Shown: positions 11,339 through 20,363, counted from the stretch's first letter. The stretch: DNA of 64,000 nt from Companilactobacillus alimentarius DSM 20249 (GCF_002849895.1 NZ_CP018867.1:1798001-1862000); one strand, 5' to 3'. Notes: generated from the letters alone by a model not told the origin. Program-made: numbers and translations.

Positions 11339-11929
11339 ATGATGATCAAATTTGGTAAAAAAATTAATTATAGACCATTGCTGATAAGCTTAGGTATTTC
11401 TTTATTTGTAGGATTGATTTTTTTAATGATTTCAAAACTAGTTGGTCTTATTGCTTTTCTAGGTGTCTTCGCAATAATATTTGGATTCTACTATTTGAGA
11501 TCATTGCCAATCATATTCAATTATTGGGAAGCTAGTGAAGACTACATCCAATATAGTGATTTGAAAAAAATTTCGAAGCGATTAAAAGCTATGTTGGTGC
11601 CTTTTCCTACAAATCTGAGGAGAATTGGTTTTACCTCAATTTCAACAGTAACGATTGCAGGTGATTTGGTGGCGCCAAAAAATATCCCAACGGCGATACC
11701 TTATTCTGGATATTTAGCTGTAATTTCACCTAGTCTTTCAATGGTCAATAATCCAGTTGATATCACTTTTAATTTAAATGACGGAACTTCGGTAACTCTG
11801 AGTGTTGCACGAGATTTAATTTATCAGAGGAAATCAACTTTGAAAAAGTTAGATCAGTTATTTCAACAATTTGAAGATAATGGAATTAAAATCAACAATC
11901 AGACAAATCATGAGCTCAAATTAATATAA
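11339..11929 (+). CDS. Two-helix membrane protein with C-terminal PH-like domain, hypothetical
   Basis: The 196-residue protein (MMIKFGKKINYRPLL) has two membrane helices at about 12-30 and 35-55 and a cytoplasmic domain with FNYWEASEDYIQYSD, an ISTVTIAGD strand and FNLNDGTSVTLSVARDLIYQRKSTLKKLDQLF. Its order and spacing match the protein at 9965-10555 and the C-terminal two thirds of the XRE protein that follows 47 bases downstream. It is probably co-transcribed with that regulator. Function is unknown. Confidence 0.7.
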   Translation: MMIKFGKKINYRPLLISLGISLFVGLIFLMISKLVGLIAFLGVFAIIFGFYYLRSLPIIFNYWEASEDYIQYSDLKKISKRLKAMLVPFPTNLRRIGFTSISTVTIAGDLVAPKNIPTAIPYSGYLAVISPSLSMVNNPVDITFNLNDGTSVTLSVARDLIYQRKSTLKKLDQLFQQFEDNGIKINNQTNHELKLI

Positions 11930-11976
11930 AGATAGCTATAATTAGGGTAAAGAGTCACAAGAGGATGTGGGGGAAA

Positions 11977-12864
11977 GTGAACTTAGGGAAGAATATTGTT
12001 AAATATCGACAAAAAAACCAATTGTCGCAAGAGCAATTGGCAGAGGCGTTAAATATTTCACGGCAATCAATATCAAAGTGGGAAACTGGCGAAAATTTAC
12101 CCAGTATTGATAACTTAATATCATTGAGTGGATTATTAAATATTTCTTTGGATGAGTTGATCACGGGTGCGCCGTATTTACATTTCCCATTTGCTTATGG
12201 AAGACCGAAAAGCAGATTCCCTCAATTGTTATTAATTCTAGGGATGACGCTTTGGACAGTAATAGAGACGCTTTTCTTCAATTCTACGGTGATGTCGATA
12301 ATATTCAATATTGTGTTTGGGATAATAATTTCCTACATTTTTATCACACAAATAGGACCGTATGATTTCAAGAGATACTATGATTATTGGACTTTAGATA
12401 AAAAAGGTATTATTTATCCAGCTGATAATGGGGAAGTACGCTCACTTGGACATGATTTTTTGATTCCATTACAGGGTATTTTCAATCTTCGAAAAACTAA
12501 ATTTGTTTCTTATAAACAAATTAAAAGTATTGAAATATCAGTAAATCTTTATGAGTATGATCCCAATAAAACTGTCACGGTTCGTGGTGGTAGTGCAATA
12601 ATTGCCAGTACGATGATAGAGAATTTTGATTTTCTTTTGACTACTGCGGATGGACAAAAGATTTCCTTAAAACTTAATCAATTTTATTGGAAAAGCAGTC
12701 AGGAGCGAAAAATATTAAACACTATTATTAGTTTCTTTAAACGAAAAAATCTTATTTTTGTTGATAAACAGGGAATTGCTAAATTGATTCGTGAAGATGA
12801 TGGTAGTAGTTTGACACATAAACTTTATAAATTAAGAGATCAGGAACATATGCAGTCTAATTAG
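11977..12864 (+). CDS. XRE-family regulator fused to a two-helix membrane/PH-like domain
   Basis: The 295-residue protein has an N-terminal helix-turn-helix (LSQEQLAEALNISRQSISKWETG, residues about 15-37) and then two membrane helices (about 76-95 and 98-118). A cytoplasmic region follows (YDYWTLDKKGIIYPA, the IKSIEISVNLY strand, FLLTTADGQKISLKLNQFYWK) that matches the two 196-residue neighbours. It is therefore a membrane-bound DNA-binding protein. The GTG at 11977 gives the family start MNLGKNIVKYRQ with AGAGG 12 bases upstream; an ATG at 11965 sits directly against the same site and is less likely. It may control the local paralogues; this is inference. Confidence 0.75.
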   Translation: MNLGKNIVKYRQKNQLSQEQLAEALNISRQSISKWETGENLPSIDNLISLSGLLNISLDELITGAPYLHFPFAYGRPKSRFPQLLLILGMTLWTVIETLFFNSTVMSIIFNIVFGIIISYIFITQIGPYDFKRYYDYWTLDKKGIIYPADNGEVRSLGHDFLIPLQGIFNLRKTKFVSYKQIKSIEISVNLYEYDPNKTVTVRGGSAIIASTMIENFDFLLTTADGQKISLKLNQFYWKSSQERKILNTIISFFKRKNLIFVDKQGIAKLIREDDGSSLTHKLYKLRDQEHMQSN

Positions 12865-12880
12865 TTCAGATTTGGAGCGT

Positions 12881-12936
12881 TAAGGCAAATAGGCTAAGGC
12901 AATCGTACATTGATTACCTTGGCCTATTTGTTTTAA
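12881..12936. repeat. Palindromic repeat, family A, copy 1
   Basis: A 45-base near-perfect hairpin (12886-12930, outer arms CAAATAGGC and GCCTATTTG, loop around CGTAC) is followed by TTTTAA. It lies between convergent genes and can act as a bidirectional terminator. The same sequence recurs at 21897-21947 and, split in two, at 57241-57275 and 57618-57650. Confidence 0.8.
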
Positions 12937-12995
12937 GAGAGAAAGCCATGTTATGTTCCACATTTAATTAACGTCTCAAGTTCGCTATTTATATC

Positions 12996-13940
12996 TTATT
13001 GATGTTTTTGTTGGTTTAATTTATCCATATCAGAGATCAAATCTTTAACTTTATCGATACTGTCAACATAGGTTCCACTGGCCAAAGGATGACCACCGCC
13101 ACCATATTCTTCGGCGACACCGTTGATAGGAATACATTTGGAACGAAGGTTGATGCGGAACCGATTGAGATCTTTTTCGCTGACAACGATCCAATTGTTA
13201 ACCTTGTTGATACGACCAATCAATGGGACGACATGATCAATTTCACCGTCATCTAAATTGAAATCTTCTAAGATATCTTTTCGAATGACAATATAGCCAA
13301 AGCCAGAATCGGTAATCTTTAAATGATTTAAAATATAAGCTTCTAGATGGGCTACTTGCAAAGACATTTCATCTTCTTGCAAGCTAATTTTAGAAATATC
13401 GATTCCCGTTTTAGCTAATTTAGCAGAAGTCAATAAGGTTCTGTAACTAGTCTCGCCATTTAAGAAGCGGACTGTATCGCCGATGATTCCAGCGTAAAGT
13501 TTTTCAGCAATAGTTTTAGTTAATTGGAAACCTTGGATTGCCTCAGTAAATGAAAAAATCATTTCGGCACAACTTGAAAAGGAAGCGTCGACCCAATTAA
13601 TATCACCAAAAGGATCAACATTAGGATGATGATCAATTTTTATAATCTCTTTAGCATTCTTGTAGGCTCCATTATTGTCGATACGTCTCGCATTGGCAGT
13701 ATCTACGGCAATTACTAAGGAATCCTTATAAAGTTCATCAGGAATATCTTGCATTTTGCCAATCCAATCAAGAACTGAAAGATCGGTTCCAGTAATATAG
13801 AACTTCTTTTGAGGGAAAACCTCTTGAAGAATGGCACTCAATCCAGCTTGCGAGCCAATAGCATCAGGGTCAGGATTCTGATGTCTGAGAATAACAATTG
13901 TATTATATTGTTCAATCTTTTTTAAAATGTCATTAATCAT
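12996..13940 (-). CDS. nrnA: DHH/DHHA1 phosphoesterase, NrnA type
   Basis: The 314-residue enzyme probably degrades short oligonucleotides and dephosphorylates pAp (nano-RNase NrnA). Metal-binding motifs are in order: HQNPDPDAIGSQ (about 20), VAVDTANARRID (about 80), IKIDHHPN (DHH, about 100), and the DHHA1 end GGGGHPLASG. The start at 13940 has GAGGAG 7 bases upstream; the frame also allows 13955. Length fits NrnA (about 313-325). A GdpP-like signalling role is unlikely because PAS and membrane parts are absent. Confidence 0.88.
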   Translation of the reverse strand: MINDILKKIEQYNTIVILRHQNPDPDAIGSQAGLSAILQEVFPQKKFYITGTDLSVLDWIGKMQDIPDELYKDSLVIAVDTANARRIDNNGAYKNAKEIIKIDHHPNVDPFGDINWVDASFSSCAEMIFSFTEAIQGFQLTKTIAEKLYAGIIGDTVRFLNGETSYRTLLTSAKLAKTGIDISKISLQEDEMSLQVAHLEAYILNHLKITDSGFGYIVIRKDILEDFNLDDGEIDHVVPLIGRINKVNNWIVVSEKDLNRFRINLRSKCIPINGVAEEYGGGGHPLASGTYVDSIDKVKDLISDMDKLNQQKHQ

Positions 13941-14215
13941 AAGATTACTCCTCAAATTAGCGTATTTAATGAAACAAACTTACTTCAAATTAACCTTTAA
14001 TAGTCTGATAAGTCAATAAAAAATTAAAAAATTTATCCTTTAAATAAACAGATGAAAAAAGTCCTTGGCATTACTGTATCACTTCAAATAACTCTGACTT
14101 ACAAAAATGTAAGGAATTGTAAGAAGAATCGAACGACTAAAAAAGGTTCAACCGATATGATAGAGACATCAATTAGAGATTTACAGTTAATAAATGTTCA
14201 TGGAGGGAAAAATAA

Positions 14216-14968
14216 GTGCAAAAAATAGTTGAGGTACAAAGTGTTGAAAAAATTTATGGTAAAGCTGATGAAAAACAATTTAAGGCTTTGTCAGATGTCA
14301 ATTTCGATGTTAAGCCTGGCGAATTCGTAGGAATTATGGGTGCATCAGGTTCGGGTAAAACCACACTTTTGAATATTCTATCGACATTAGATACACCGAC
14401 TAGTGGTCAGGTGAAAATTGCTGGTGAGGATATTACTAAATTAAACAATAATCAGATGGCTGATTTTCGAGCTAATAAGATTGGATTTATCTTCCAAGAT
14501 TTCAACTTGTTAGAGAATTTAACTGCCTATGAAAATATTGCTTTGCCACTAGCGTTACAAAATGTGTCGGTTAAAAAAATTAAGCCAGCGGTAATGAGTA
14601 TTGCTGAAAAATTAGGTTTGACAGATATTCTCAATCACTATCCAACCGAGTTGTCAGGTGGTCAAAAGCAACGTGTAGCCGCTGCTCGTGCCTTGGTTCA
14701 TGAGCCTTCAATCGTCTTTGGGGACGAACCTACTGGTGCTTTGGATTCTAAGAGTGCTAGAGCGTTGTTAGATACACTAATGAAAATTAATCGTGACGAC
14801 AATGTTTCAATTCTTTTAGTCACACACGATCCATTCTCGGCCAGTTACTGTGATCGAATTTTGTTCATCAAAGATGGTGAAATTGGTCAGGAACTTAAAA
14901 AAGAAGATAATTCACGTGCTGAATTTTATCAAGAAATCTTAGATTCATTAGGAACATTTACAGAATAG
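14216..14968 (+). CDS. ABC transporter ATP-binding protein, Bce/MacB type
   Basis: The 250-residue ATPase has Walker A GASGSGKTT (about 43-51), Q-loop IFQDFNLLENLTAYENIALPL (typical of the MacB/BceA class), signature LSGGQKQRVAAARA and Walker B IVFGDEPTGALDS. The start is GTG, with GGAGGG 8 bases upstream. It is followed after 10 bases by its permease. Bce-type systems sense and resist peptide antibiotics, usually with an adjacent BceRS two-component system; none is present here. Confidence 0.9.
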   Translation: MQKIVEVQSVEKIYGKADEKQFKALSDVNFDVKPGEFVGIMGASGSGKTTLLNILSTLDTPTSGQVKIAGEDITKLNNNQMADFRANKIGFIFQDFNLLENLTAYENIALPLALQNVSVKKIKPAVMSIAEKLGLTDILNHYPTELSGGQKQRVAAARALVHEPSIVFGDEPTGALDSKSARALLDTLMKINRDDNVSILLVTHDPFSASYCDRILFIKDGEIGQELKKEDNSRAEFYQEILDSLGTFTE

Positions 14969-14978
14969 GGGAGGAAAA

Positions 14979-16769
14979 ATGTTAAATAAATTAGCCTTAA
15001 GTGGAATCAAACATCGAATTCGCGATTACACGGTTTTATTCTCTGGATTGATGATTGCCTCAGCAATCTTTTATATGTTCATGTCACTAGCGACTAATCA
15101 AGCTTTTCTAAGTTCCAATTCTCCAGCCGCAGCGACTAGTTTTATTTTTGCCTTTGGTATTGTTTTATTGGCAATTATTACAATTGTCTACATTAATTAT
15201 GCCAATACTTTTCTTTTAAGTATGCGCCAAAAGGAATATGGGATGTTTATGATGCTCGGTGCTAAGAGTAGTAAAATCTCACGAATGATCTTTGTTGAAA
15301 CCTTCGCGATTGGTGCTATTTCAACAATTATCGGTTCAGCTATTGGTGTTTTAGCCACTAGTTTTGTTGGTCGTCTTTTGATCAATTCTTTAGATATGAA
15401 AGTGAAACACTTCAATAGTTTTTATTTACCGGCTCTTTTATGGACACTAGTTTTCTTCATCGTTATCTTTATGTTTTCCGCTTTTAGAAATTCAATTTCC
15501 TTGCGTCGTAGTAAAGTTTTAACATTATTGAATCGTGATAGTCAGCCTGTAAAAATCAAACGTAACGGCGTGATGAAATCTGTTCAGGCAGTTCTAGGTT
15601 TAATTTTACTTGTCATTGGTTATTTCTCAATGTACTTGTCAGGAAATAATCCAGGCGCAATTTATATTGGAATTCCCATTGCTTTAGTGACAATTGTCGG
15701 CGGTACGTATTTCACAATTAATTCTTTCATAACGGCTATCATCGTTATGTTGAAGAAGAATACTAAGTATTCTCAAAAAGGCTTGAATAATTTTACGTTA
15801 TCTCAGTTGAGTTTTAGAATTAATGACTATACGAAGATTCTTTCAATGGTTTCCATCATGTTTGCTTTAGCCTTAGGTGCCATTACCGTAGGATTAGGCT
15901 TTAATAATCAAATTGACAACGTTGTAAATGGTCAAAATTATTACGATGTTCAGGTAACTAATCCAAATTCGGCACAACAGAAACGAATCAAAGAATTAAA
16001 TATCGAGAAAAAAGATATTTATAATTATAAAACTTCTGGAAAAACTGTTTACTATCGTAGTAGTGAATTTAAGAAGCAACCGCTTGGTTATGCACAGATG
16101 AATATGAATACAATGTATTTTAAACTCAAGCATTCATCTAATCCGGCTAAGAATGAAAGTGCCAATTATGAATTGATGAATACACGTTTACCGGAATCTA
16201 GAATGCTTGCAACTAAGTTTGTGAGTGACGCTCAATATAGTGCTATTAAAGGCAAAGAGACAACCACGGTATTAGTAAAAACTAATTCCTTCAAGAATAA
16301 TTTATCAACTATTAAGAGAATTTCTAAAGCTGAAACACAGCGTTACGCGACCCTTAAGCAAGCTGGTGGCGACAAGTACTCTTCCTATACGTTAGTCAAT
16401 GGTTTCTTCTCAGGTTTAGAGTTCATGGGATTTTTCTTAGGAATTGCTTTTCTAGCAATGTTAGCTAGCTGTTTGATGTTCAAAATTCTGTCAGGTGCTA
16501 ATAGTGACGTTAAGCGTTACAACATGCTTTATAAGATTGGTACAAGACAAAGTGTACTCCGCAGTGCAATCAATAAAGAGATTGCTGTCTTATTCTCGGT
16601 GCCAGCAATTCTTGGAATTATTCATGTTTTGATAGGTTTGCAATTGTTCGTTAAATTGCTTTATAAGCCATATACAAATATTGAAATTCCTTTTGCAATT
16701 TTCTTGGTTTTATATCTGGGTTATTATTTCTTAACTCGTTATCTTTACAAGAAAATTGTTCTCAAATAG
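14979..16769 (+). CDS. ABC transporter permease, BceB-like FtsX family
   Basis: The 596-residue permease has about ten membrane helices and a large extracellular domain (about 310-475) between the later helices. The first FtsX domain (about 15-180) contains NTFLLSMRQKEYGMFMMLGA, the coupling segment that meets the ATPase. Layout and size match BceB (about 640). It is co-transcribed with the ATPase. The substrate is probably a peptide antibiotic or an envelope target, inferred from the family only. Confidence 0.85.
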   Translation: MLNKLALSGIKHRIRDYTVLFSGLMIASAIFYMFMSLATNQAFLSSNSPAAATSFIFAFGIVLLAIITIVYINYANTFLLSMRQKEYGMFMMLGAKSSKISRMIFVETFAIGAISTIIGSAIGVLATSFVGRLLINSLDMKVKHFNSFYLPALLWTLVFFIVIFMFSAFRNSISLRRSKVLTLLNRDSQPVKIKRNGVMKSVQAVLGLILLVIGYFSMYLSGNNPGAIYIGIPIALVTIVGGTYFTINSFITAIIVMLKKNTKYSQKGLNNFTLSQLSFRINDYTKILSMVSIMFALALGAITVGLGFNNQIDNVVNGQNYYDVQVTNPNSAQQKRIKELNIEKKDIYNYKTSGKTVYYRSSEFKKQPLGYAQMNMNTMYFKLKHSSNPAKNESANYELMNTRLPESRMLATKFVSDAQYSAIKGKETTTVLVKTNSFKNNLSTIKRISKAETQRYATLKQAGGDKYSSYTLVNGFFSGLEFMGFFLGIAFLAMLASCLMFKILSGANSDVKRYNMLYKIGTRQSVLRSAINKEIAVLFSVPAILGIIHVLIGLQLFVKLLYKPYTNIEIPFAIFLVLYLGYYFLTRYLYKKIVLK

Positions 16770-16833
16770 TTCCAGTTCCCTCCTGGGAACTGCGATCGAC
16801 GGGTATTGACCTTTCGATCGCAGCTTTCTGGAA
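16770..16833 (+). ncRNA. Three-way-junction RNA structure in the 3' region of the permease gene
   Basis: Directly after the stop codon, three perfect helices nest in 64 bases: an outer TTCCAG/CTGGAA (16770-16775 with 16828-16833), an inner GTTCCC/GGGAAC (16775-16780 with 16785-16790) and TGCGATCG/CGATCGCA (16791-16798 with 16815-16822). The loop of the third contains ACGGGTATTGACCTT. It resembles a compact structured RNA and lies about 80 bases before a terminator, so it may be part of a small RNA or a 3' UTR. I cannot assign it to a known class. Confidence 0.45.
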
Positions 16834-16914
16834 AAGGAAAGCATTCCCCCTTAATAATGGAGATTGGACATTTTTATTCAATTCTCTAATTTCGAGATCC
16901 TCAACAAATCTCTT

Positions 16915-16954
16915 AGCACATCAATTTTCGTTCGGAAATTGATGTGCTTTTTTT
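16915..16954 (+). terminator. Rho-independent terminator of the Bce-like operon
   Basis: A 13-bp perfect stem (AGCACATCAATTT with its complement) and an 8-base loop are followed by seven T. The remaining intergenic bases up to the glnQ promoter are very AT-rich and hold nothing else that I recognise. Confidence 0.9.
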
Positions 16955-17104
16955 CGATTTTGGGTCGAAAATCGTTTGTTGAGAAAAAAATATTTATTTA
17001 TTTTTTATTAAAAATTTAGGTGTTAAAAAGCCGATTTAACAATGATTATAAGTTTTTTCTTAATAAAATCATATGCTAAAATTGATTTCACAAAAAGTTT
17101 TTTG

Positions 17105-17133
17105 TTGTCAAAACTGCGGAAACACATTAAAAT
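17105..17133 (+). promoter_or_regulatory. Promoter of the glutamine transporter operon
   Basis: TTGTCA (17105-17110) and TAAAAT (17128-17133) are spaced by 17 bases, 53 bases upstream of the glnQ ATG and downstream of the previous terminator. Confidence 0.65.
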
Positions 17134-17186
17134 TTTATTAATAAATAAAAATTAAATTTAAGAAATGAAGAAAGGGGAACTAAATT

Positions 17187-17924
17187 ATGTCAATGATTGA
17201 ATTCCGCGATGTCCAAAAATATTATGGAAACTTCCATGCATTGAAAGATATCAACCTAAAGATTGATAAGGGGGAAACAGTTGTACTAGTTGGTCCCTCT
17301 GGATCAGGAAAAAGTACTCTAGCTCGAACAGTTAATGGTCTAGAAACAATTCAAGAAGGTCAATTGATTGTTAATGGTCACAATATTTCCGATAAAACTA
17401 CTGATATCAATCTAATTAGAAAAGATGTAGGGATGGTTTTTCAGCATTTTAATCTCTATGCAAATAAAGATGTTTTGGAAAATGTTATGTTGGCACCAAG
17501 AATCGTTTTGAAATTAAGCGAAGAAGAAAACAAGAAGACGGCAATGGCTTTATTAGATCGAGTAGGCTTAGCTGATAAGGCACATAACATGCCCTCACAG
17601 ATTTCTGGTGGACAAAAGCAACGTGTGGCAATTGCTAGATCTTTAGCTATGAAACCTCGTTGTATGCTGTTTGACGAACCAACCAGTGCGCTAGATCCAG
17701 AAATGATTGATGATGTGTTGGGAGTTATCAAATACGTTACTAGTCAAAGCGATATGACTTCTTTGATTGTTACTCACGAAATGGGATTTGCCCAAGAAGT
17801 AGCTAATCGAGTAATTTTCATGGATGAAGGTCAAATTCTAGAAGATGAAGCAACAGATATTTTCTTCGAACAACCTAAGAATGACCGTGCTAAGCAGTTC
17901 TTAAGTAAGATCATCAAACACTAA
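17187..17924 (+). CDS. glnQ: Polar amino-acid (glutamine type) ABC transporter ATPase
   Basis: The 245-residue ATPase has Walker A GPSGSGKST (about 37-45), Q-loop MVFQHFNLYANKDVLENV, signature ISGGQKQRVAIARSLAM and Walker B CMLFDEPTSALDPEM, all in the form found in GlnQ/HisP proteins. AAAGGGG precedes the ATG. It is the first of four genes that together encode a complete importer. Glutamine is the likely substrate by family; other polar amino acids cannot be excluded. Confidence 0.92.
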   Translation: MSMIEFRDVQKYYGNFHALKDINLKIDKGETVVLVGPSGSGKSTLARTVNGLETIQEGQLIVNGHNISDKTTDINLIRKDVGMVFQHFNLYANKDVLENVMLAPRIVLKLSEEENKKTAMALLDRVGLADKAHNMPSQISGGQKQRVAIARSLAMKPRCMLFDEPTSALDPEMIDDVLGVIKYVTSQSDMTSLIVTHEMGFAQEVANRVIFMDEGQILEDEATDIFFEQPKNDRAKQFLSKIIKH

Positions 17925-17938
17925 AGGGGGAATGGCTG

Positions 17939-18769
17939 ATGAAACGTTTAAAATATTTAACTTTAATTATCACCTCACTGTTCCTAGTCCTGACTCTAGT
18001 TGGCTGTGGTGCGAAGCCGCTTTCAGAGCAGAACGTTCTCGAAAATGTTAAGAAGGATAAAACTATTACTTGGGGTGTAAAAGCTGATACCAAATTGATT
18101 GGTCTGATCGATGTTAAAGATGGTCAGGAAAAGGGATTTGAAATTGATTTAGCCAAAGCGATTACGAAAAAGATGTTAGGTAAGAATGCTAAAGCTAAGT
18201 TCGTTACGGTAACGTCACAATCAAGAATTCCACTTTTAAAGAATGGAAACATTGATGCTATCATCGCTACAATGACCATAACGCCTGAGCGAAAGAAAAC
18301 CATTGATTTCACACAGTCATATTTTGATGCTGGACAATCAATTTTGGTTAAAAAAGGATCGTCAATTAAAAAGGTTCAAGATTTGAACGACAAAACCATT
18401 ATTGGTGTAGTGGGTTCAAACTCAGTTGAAAATGTGAAAAAATATGCGCCTAACGCACAGGTTCTACAGTTACCTGATTATGCCCAAGCATTGACGGCTT
18501 TAAAATCCGGCCAAGGAGACGCTTTGACGACTGATAATGTCATCTTAGCGGGAATGGCCGTAAATAATCCCGGTTATGTCTTACAAGGTAAGGCTTTTAC
18601 AACAGAGCCTTATGGGATTGGTGTTAATAAAGGACAAAAAGACTTTAGAAAATCTATCAACAAAGCTTTAGATGAATTAGTAAAAGATGGAACGTACAAT
18701 AAATTGATCAAGAAATGGTTTGGCGATGTTCCAGGCTTCAATTACAAGGAGGTGCTACGTCATGATTAA
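17939..18769 (+). CDS. glnH: Amino-acid-binding lipoprotein of the glutamine-type transporter
   Basis: The 276-residue extracellular binding protein (SBP family 3) has a lipoprotein signal (hydrophobic 7-20, lipobox LVGC, Cys 23). The fold is marked by KGFEIDLAKAITKKM, IIATMTITPERKKTIDFTQSYF and the hinge DLNDKTIIGVVGSNS. The 3' end overlaps the next permease start by 8 bases, so expression is coupled. Ligand specificity cannot be read from the sequence. Confidence 0.92.
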   Translation: MKRLKYLTLIITSLFLVLTLVGCGAKPLSEQNVLENVKKDKTITWGVKADTKLIGLIDVKDGQEKGFEIDLAKAITKKMLGKNAKAKFVTVTSQSRIPLLKNGNIDAIIATMTITPERKKTIDFTQSYFDAGQSILVKKGSSIKKVQDLNDKTIIGVVGSNSVENVKKYAPNAQVLQLPDYAQALTALKSGQGDALTTDNVILAGMAVNNPGYVLQGKAFTTEPYGIGVNKGQKDFRKSINKALDELVKDGTYNKLIKKWFGDVPGFNYKEVLRHD

Positions 18770-19400
18770 TCTTTTGACAAATAACTGGAGTGCCTTTATC
18801 AGTGGCTTCGGTTGGACGATTCTTTCGAGTATCTTGGCACTATTCTTTAGTTTGATCATTGGTTCGTTAGTTGCCATCTTGGAAGTAGTTCCAAATAAAT
18901 TTGCTCGTATCGTTGGAAATGTTTACGTTGAAATCTTCCGTAATATTCCACTGTTAGTTATCACAATGTTTTTCTACTTGGTAATTCCATTGTATGTAGT
19001 AAAAATCAACGGATTCACAGCGGGAACGATTGGTCTGACGATTTATACTTCGGCGTTTATTGCTGAAACAGTTAGAGCCGGGATTAACTCAGTTGATATA
19101 GGACAGATGGAAGCAGCCAGATCGCAAGGAATGACTTTTTGGCAGGCGATGCGTTATATCGTTTTACCACAAGCATTCAAGTTGGTAATACCACCATTAG
19201 GTAATCAATTCGTTAACTTAGTTAAAAATTCGTCAGTCTTAGCTTTCGTGGCAGGATTCGATTTGATGTATCAAGGAAATGCTATCGCTTCGCAGACGTT
19301 TGATACAGTGAATACCTATATCATCGTCGGAATATTCTACCTAGTTATCACGTTACCAATTAGTTATTACATGCAGTATTTAGAAAGAAAATTAGCTTAG
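18762..19400 (+). CDS. glnP: Amino-acid ABC transporter permease (first GlnP subunit)
   Basis: The 212-residue permease starts at the ATG at 18762, with AAGGAGG 10 bases upstream inside glnH; the longer open frame upstream lacks this site. It has about five membrane helices, the FRNIPLLV motif of the HisM/GlnP family and an EAA loop (EAARSQGMTFWQAMRYIVLPQA). It forms a heterodimer with the next permease. Confidence 0.92.
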   Translation: MINLLTNNWSAFISGFGWTILSSILALFFSLIIGSLVAILEVVPNKFARIVGNVYVEIFRNIPLLVITMFFYLVIPLYVVKINGFTAGTIGLTIYTSAFIAETVRAGINSVDIGQMEAARSQGMTFWQAMRYIVLPQAFKLVIPPLGNQFVNLVKNSSVLAFVAGFDLMYQGNAIASQTFDTVNTYIIVGIFYLVITLPISYYMQYLERKLA

Positions 19401-19412
19401 GAGGAGAAAATT

Positions 19413-20066
19413 ATGCAAAATTGGGTCAATGCTTACTCATGGATCAACATTCGATTTCTTCTCCAAGGGTTAGAAATCACAATCTTGATCTCCGTTATAT
19501 CGGTGATATTAAGTTTCATTATCGGGTCAGTCTTGGGAATTATTCGTTACTCAAAGATCCGTTACGTATCAAAAATCATCGGTATCATTATCGACGTTAT
19601 TAGAAACTTGCCATTGCTGTTGATTATCTTCTTCGTTTACTTTGGATTACCGGCATTTGGATTTAAACCAGATACAATTCCGGCAGCCATTATGGCGATG
19701 ACAGTCTTTGAATCAATGATGATTGCTGAAATCATCCGTTCCGGAATTTTAGCGGTTGATATCGGTCAGATGGAAGCTTCCAGAGCAATGGGAATGAACT
19801 TTATTCAGGCTATGTGGCATGTCGTTTTACCTCAGGCTTATAAGAAAATGATTCCTGCTTTAGTAAGTCAATTCATTTCACTGATCAAGGATACGTCTTT
19901 AGCAACAATCATTGTGGTCCCAGAATTGATGCAACATGGTCAAGTAGTTTATGGACAGAATCCAAACTACATTATTCCAGTCTTCGTGATGATGGCAATA
20001 ATGTACTTCGTAGTCTGTTACGCGCTATCGCTCTTATCAAAATATATTGATCATAGAATGGCATAA
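19413..20066 (+). CDS. glnP: Amino-acid ABC transporter permease (second GlnP subunit)
   Basis: The 217-residue partner permease has IRNLPLLLIIFFVYFGLPAFGF and an EAA loop (EASRAMGMNFIQAMWHVVLPQA). GGAGGAG precedes the ATG. It is similar to but distinct from the preceding subunit. It is the last gene of the operon; the promoter of the T-box transcript starts only 14 bases after its stop codon. Confidence 0.92.
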   Translation: MQNWVNAYSWINIRFLLQGLEITILISVISVILSFIIGSVLGIIRYSKIRYVSKIIGIIIDVIRNLPLLLIIFFVYFGLPAFGFKPDTIPAAIMAMTVFESMMIAEIIRSGILAVDIGQMEASRAMGMNFIQAMWHVVLPQAYKKMIPALVSQFISLIKDTSLATIIVVPELMQHGQVVYGQNPNYIIPVFVMMAIMYFVVCYALSLLSKYIDHRMA

Positions 20067-20079
20067 AATAAAATATTTA

Positions 20080-20108
20080 TTGACAGATGAAAAAGAACCG
20101 TTTATAGT
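20080..20108 (+). promoter_or_regulatory. Strong promoter of the T-box leader
   Basis: A perfect TTGACA (20080-20085) and TATAGT (20103-20108) are spaced by 17 bases. Transcription should begin near 20115, immediately before the T-box stem I. Confidence 0.85.
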
Positions 20109-20114
20109 GAGTGT

Positions 20115-20363
20115 CAATCAAATAAACAAATATAAGTGTCTGAATCAAGTAGTAATGTATCTGAGTGTAAGAAAGCCGGTGGTTGATGCGAATCGGTCAG
20201 GGTGCAGTTATGAAATACCAGACATGACTTGGATTTCCAAGCGGAAGAAGAGAGCCGTTATTTCTCGTAGAGTGGAGTAAGTGCTTTTTTTGAAGTACTT
20301 CTCAAGCTGGGTGGTACCACGGTAAATCGTCCCTGTTGCATTTATGCAGCAGGGACTTTTTTT
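20115..20363 (+). ncRNA. T-box leader, probably tyrosine-specific
   Basis: The leader senses uncharged tRNA and switches between terminator and antiterminator. The conserved T-box AGCTGGGTGGTACCACGG is at 20305-20322. Stem I carries the AG-bulge/distal-loop region at about 20172-20202. Pairing of GTCTG (20135-20139) with CAGAC (20219-20223) frames the specifier loop, in which GAA-A-UAC can be read (20210-20217 region). UAC gives tyrosine. The codon choice is by position after the GAA of the loop-E motif and is less certain than the T-box itself. A terminator hairpin with seven T ends the leader (20329-20363). A 77-codon open frame across it is not a gene. Confidence 0.92.

Noticed and set aside
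20047..20280. A 77-codon open frame on the plus strand
   Set aside because: It lies in the T-box leader and starts inside the end of glnP; base pairing, not codon use, explains the sequence.
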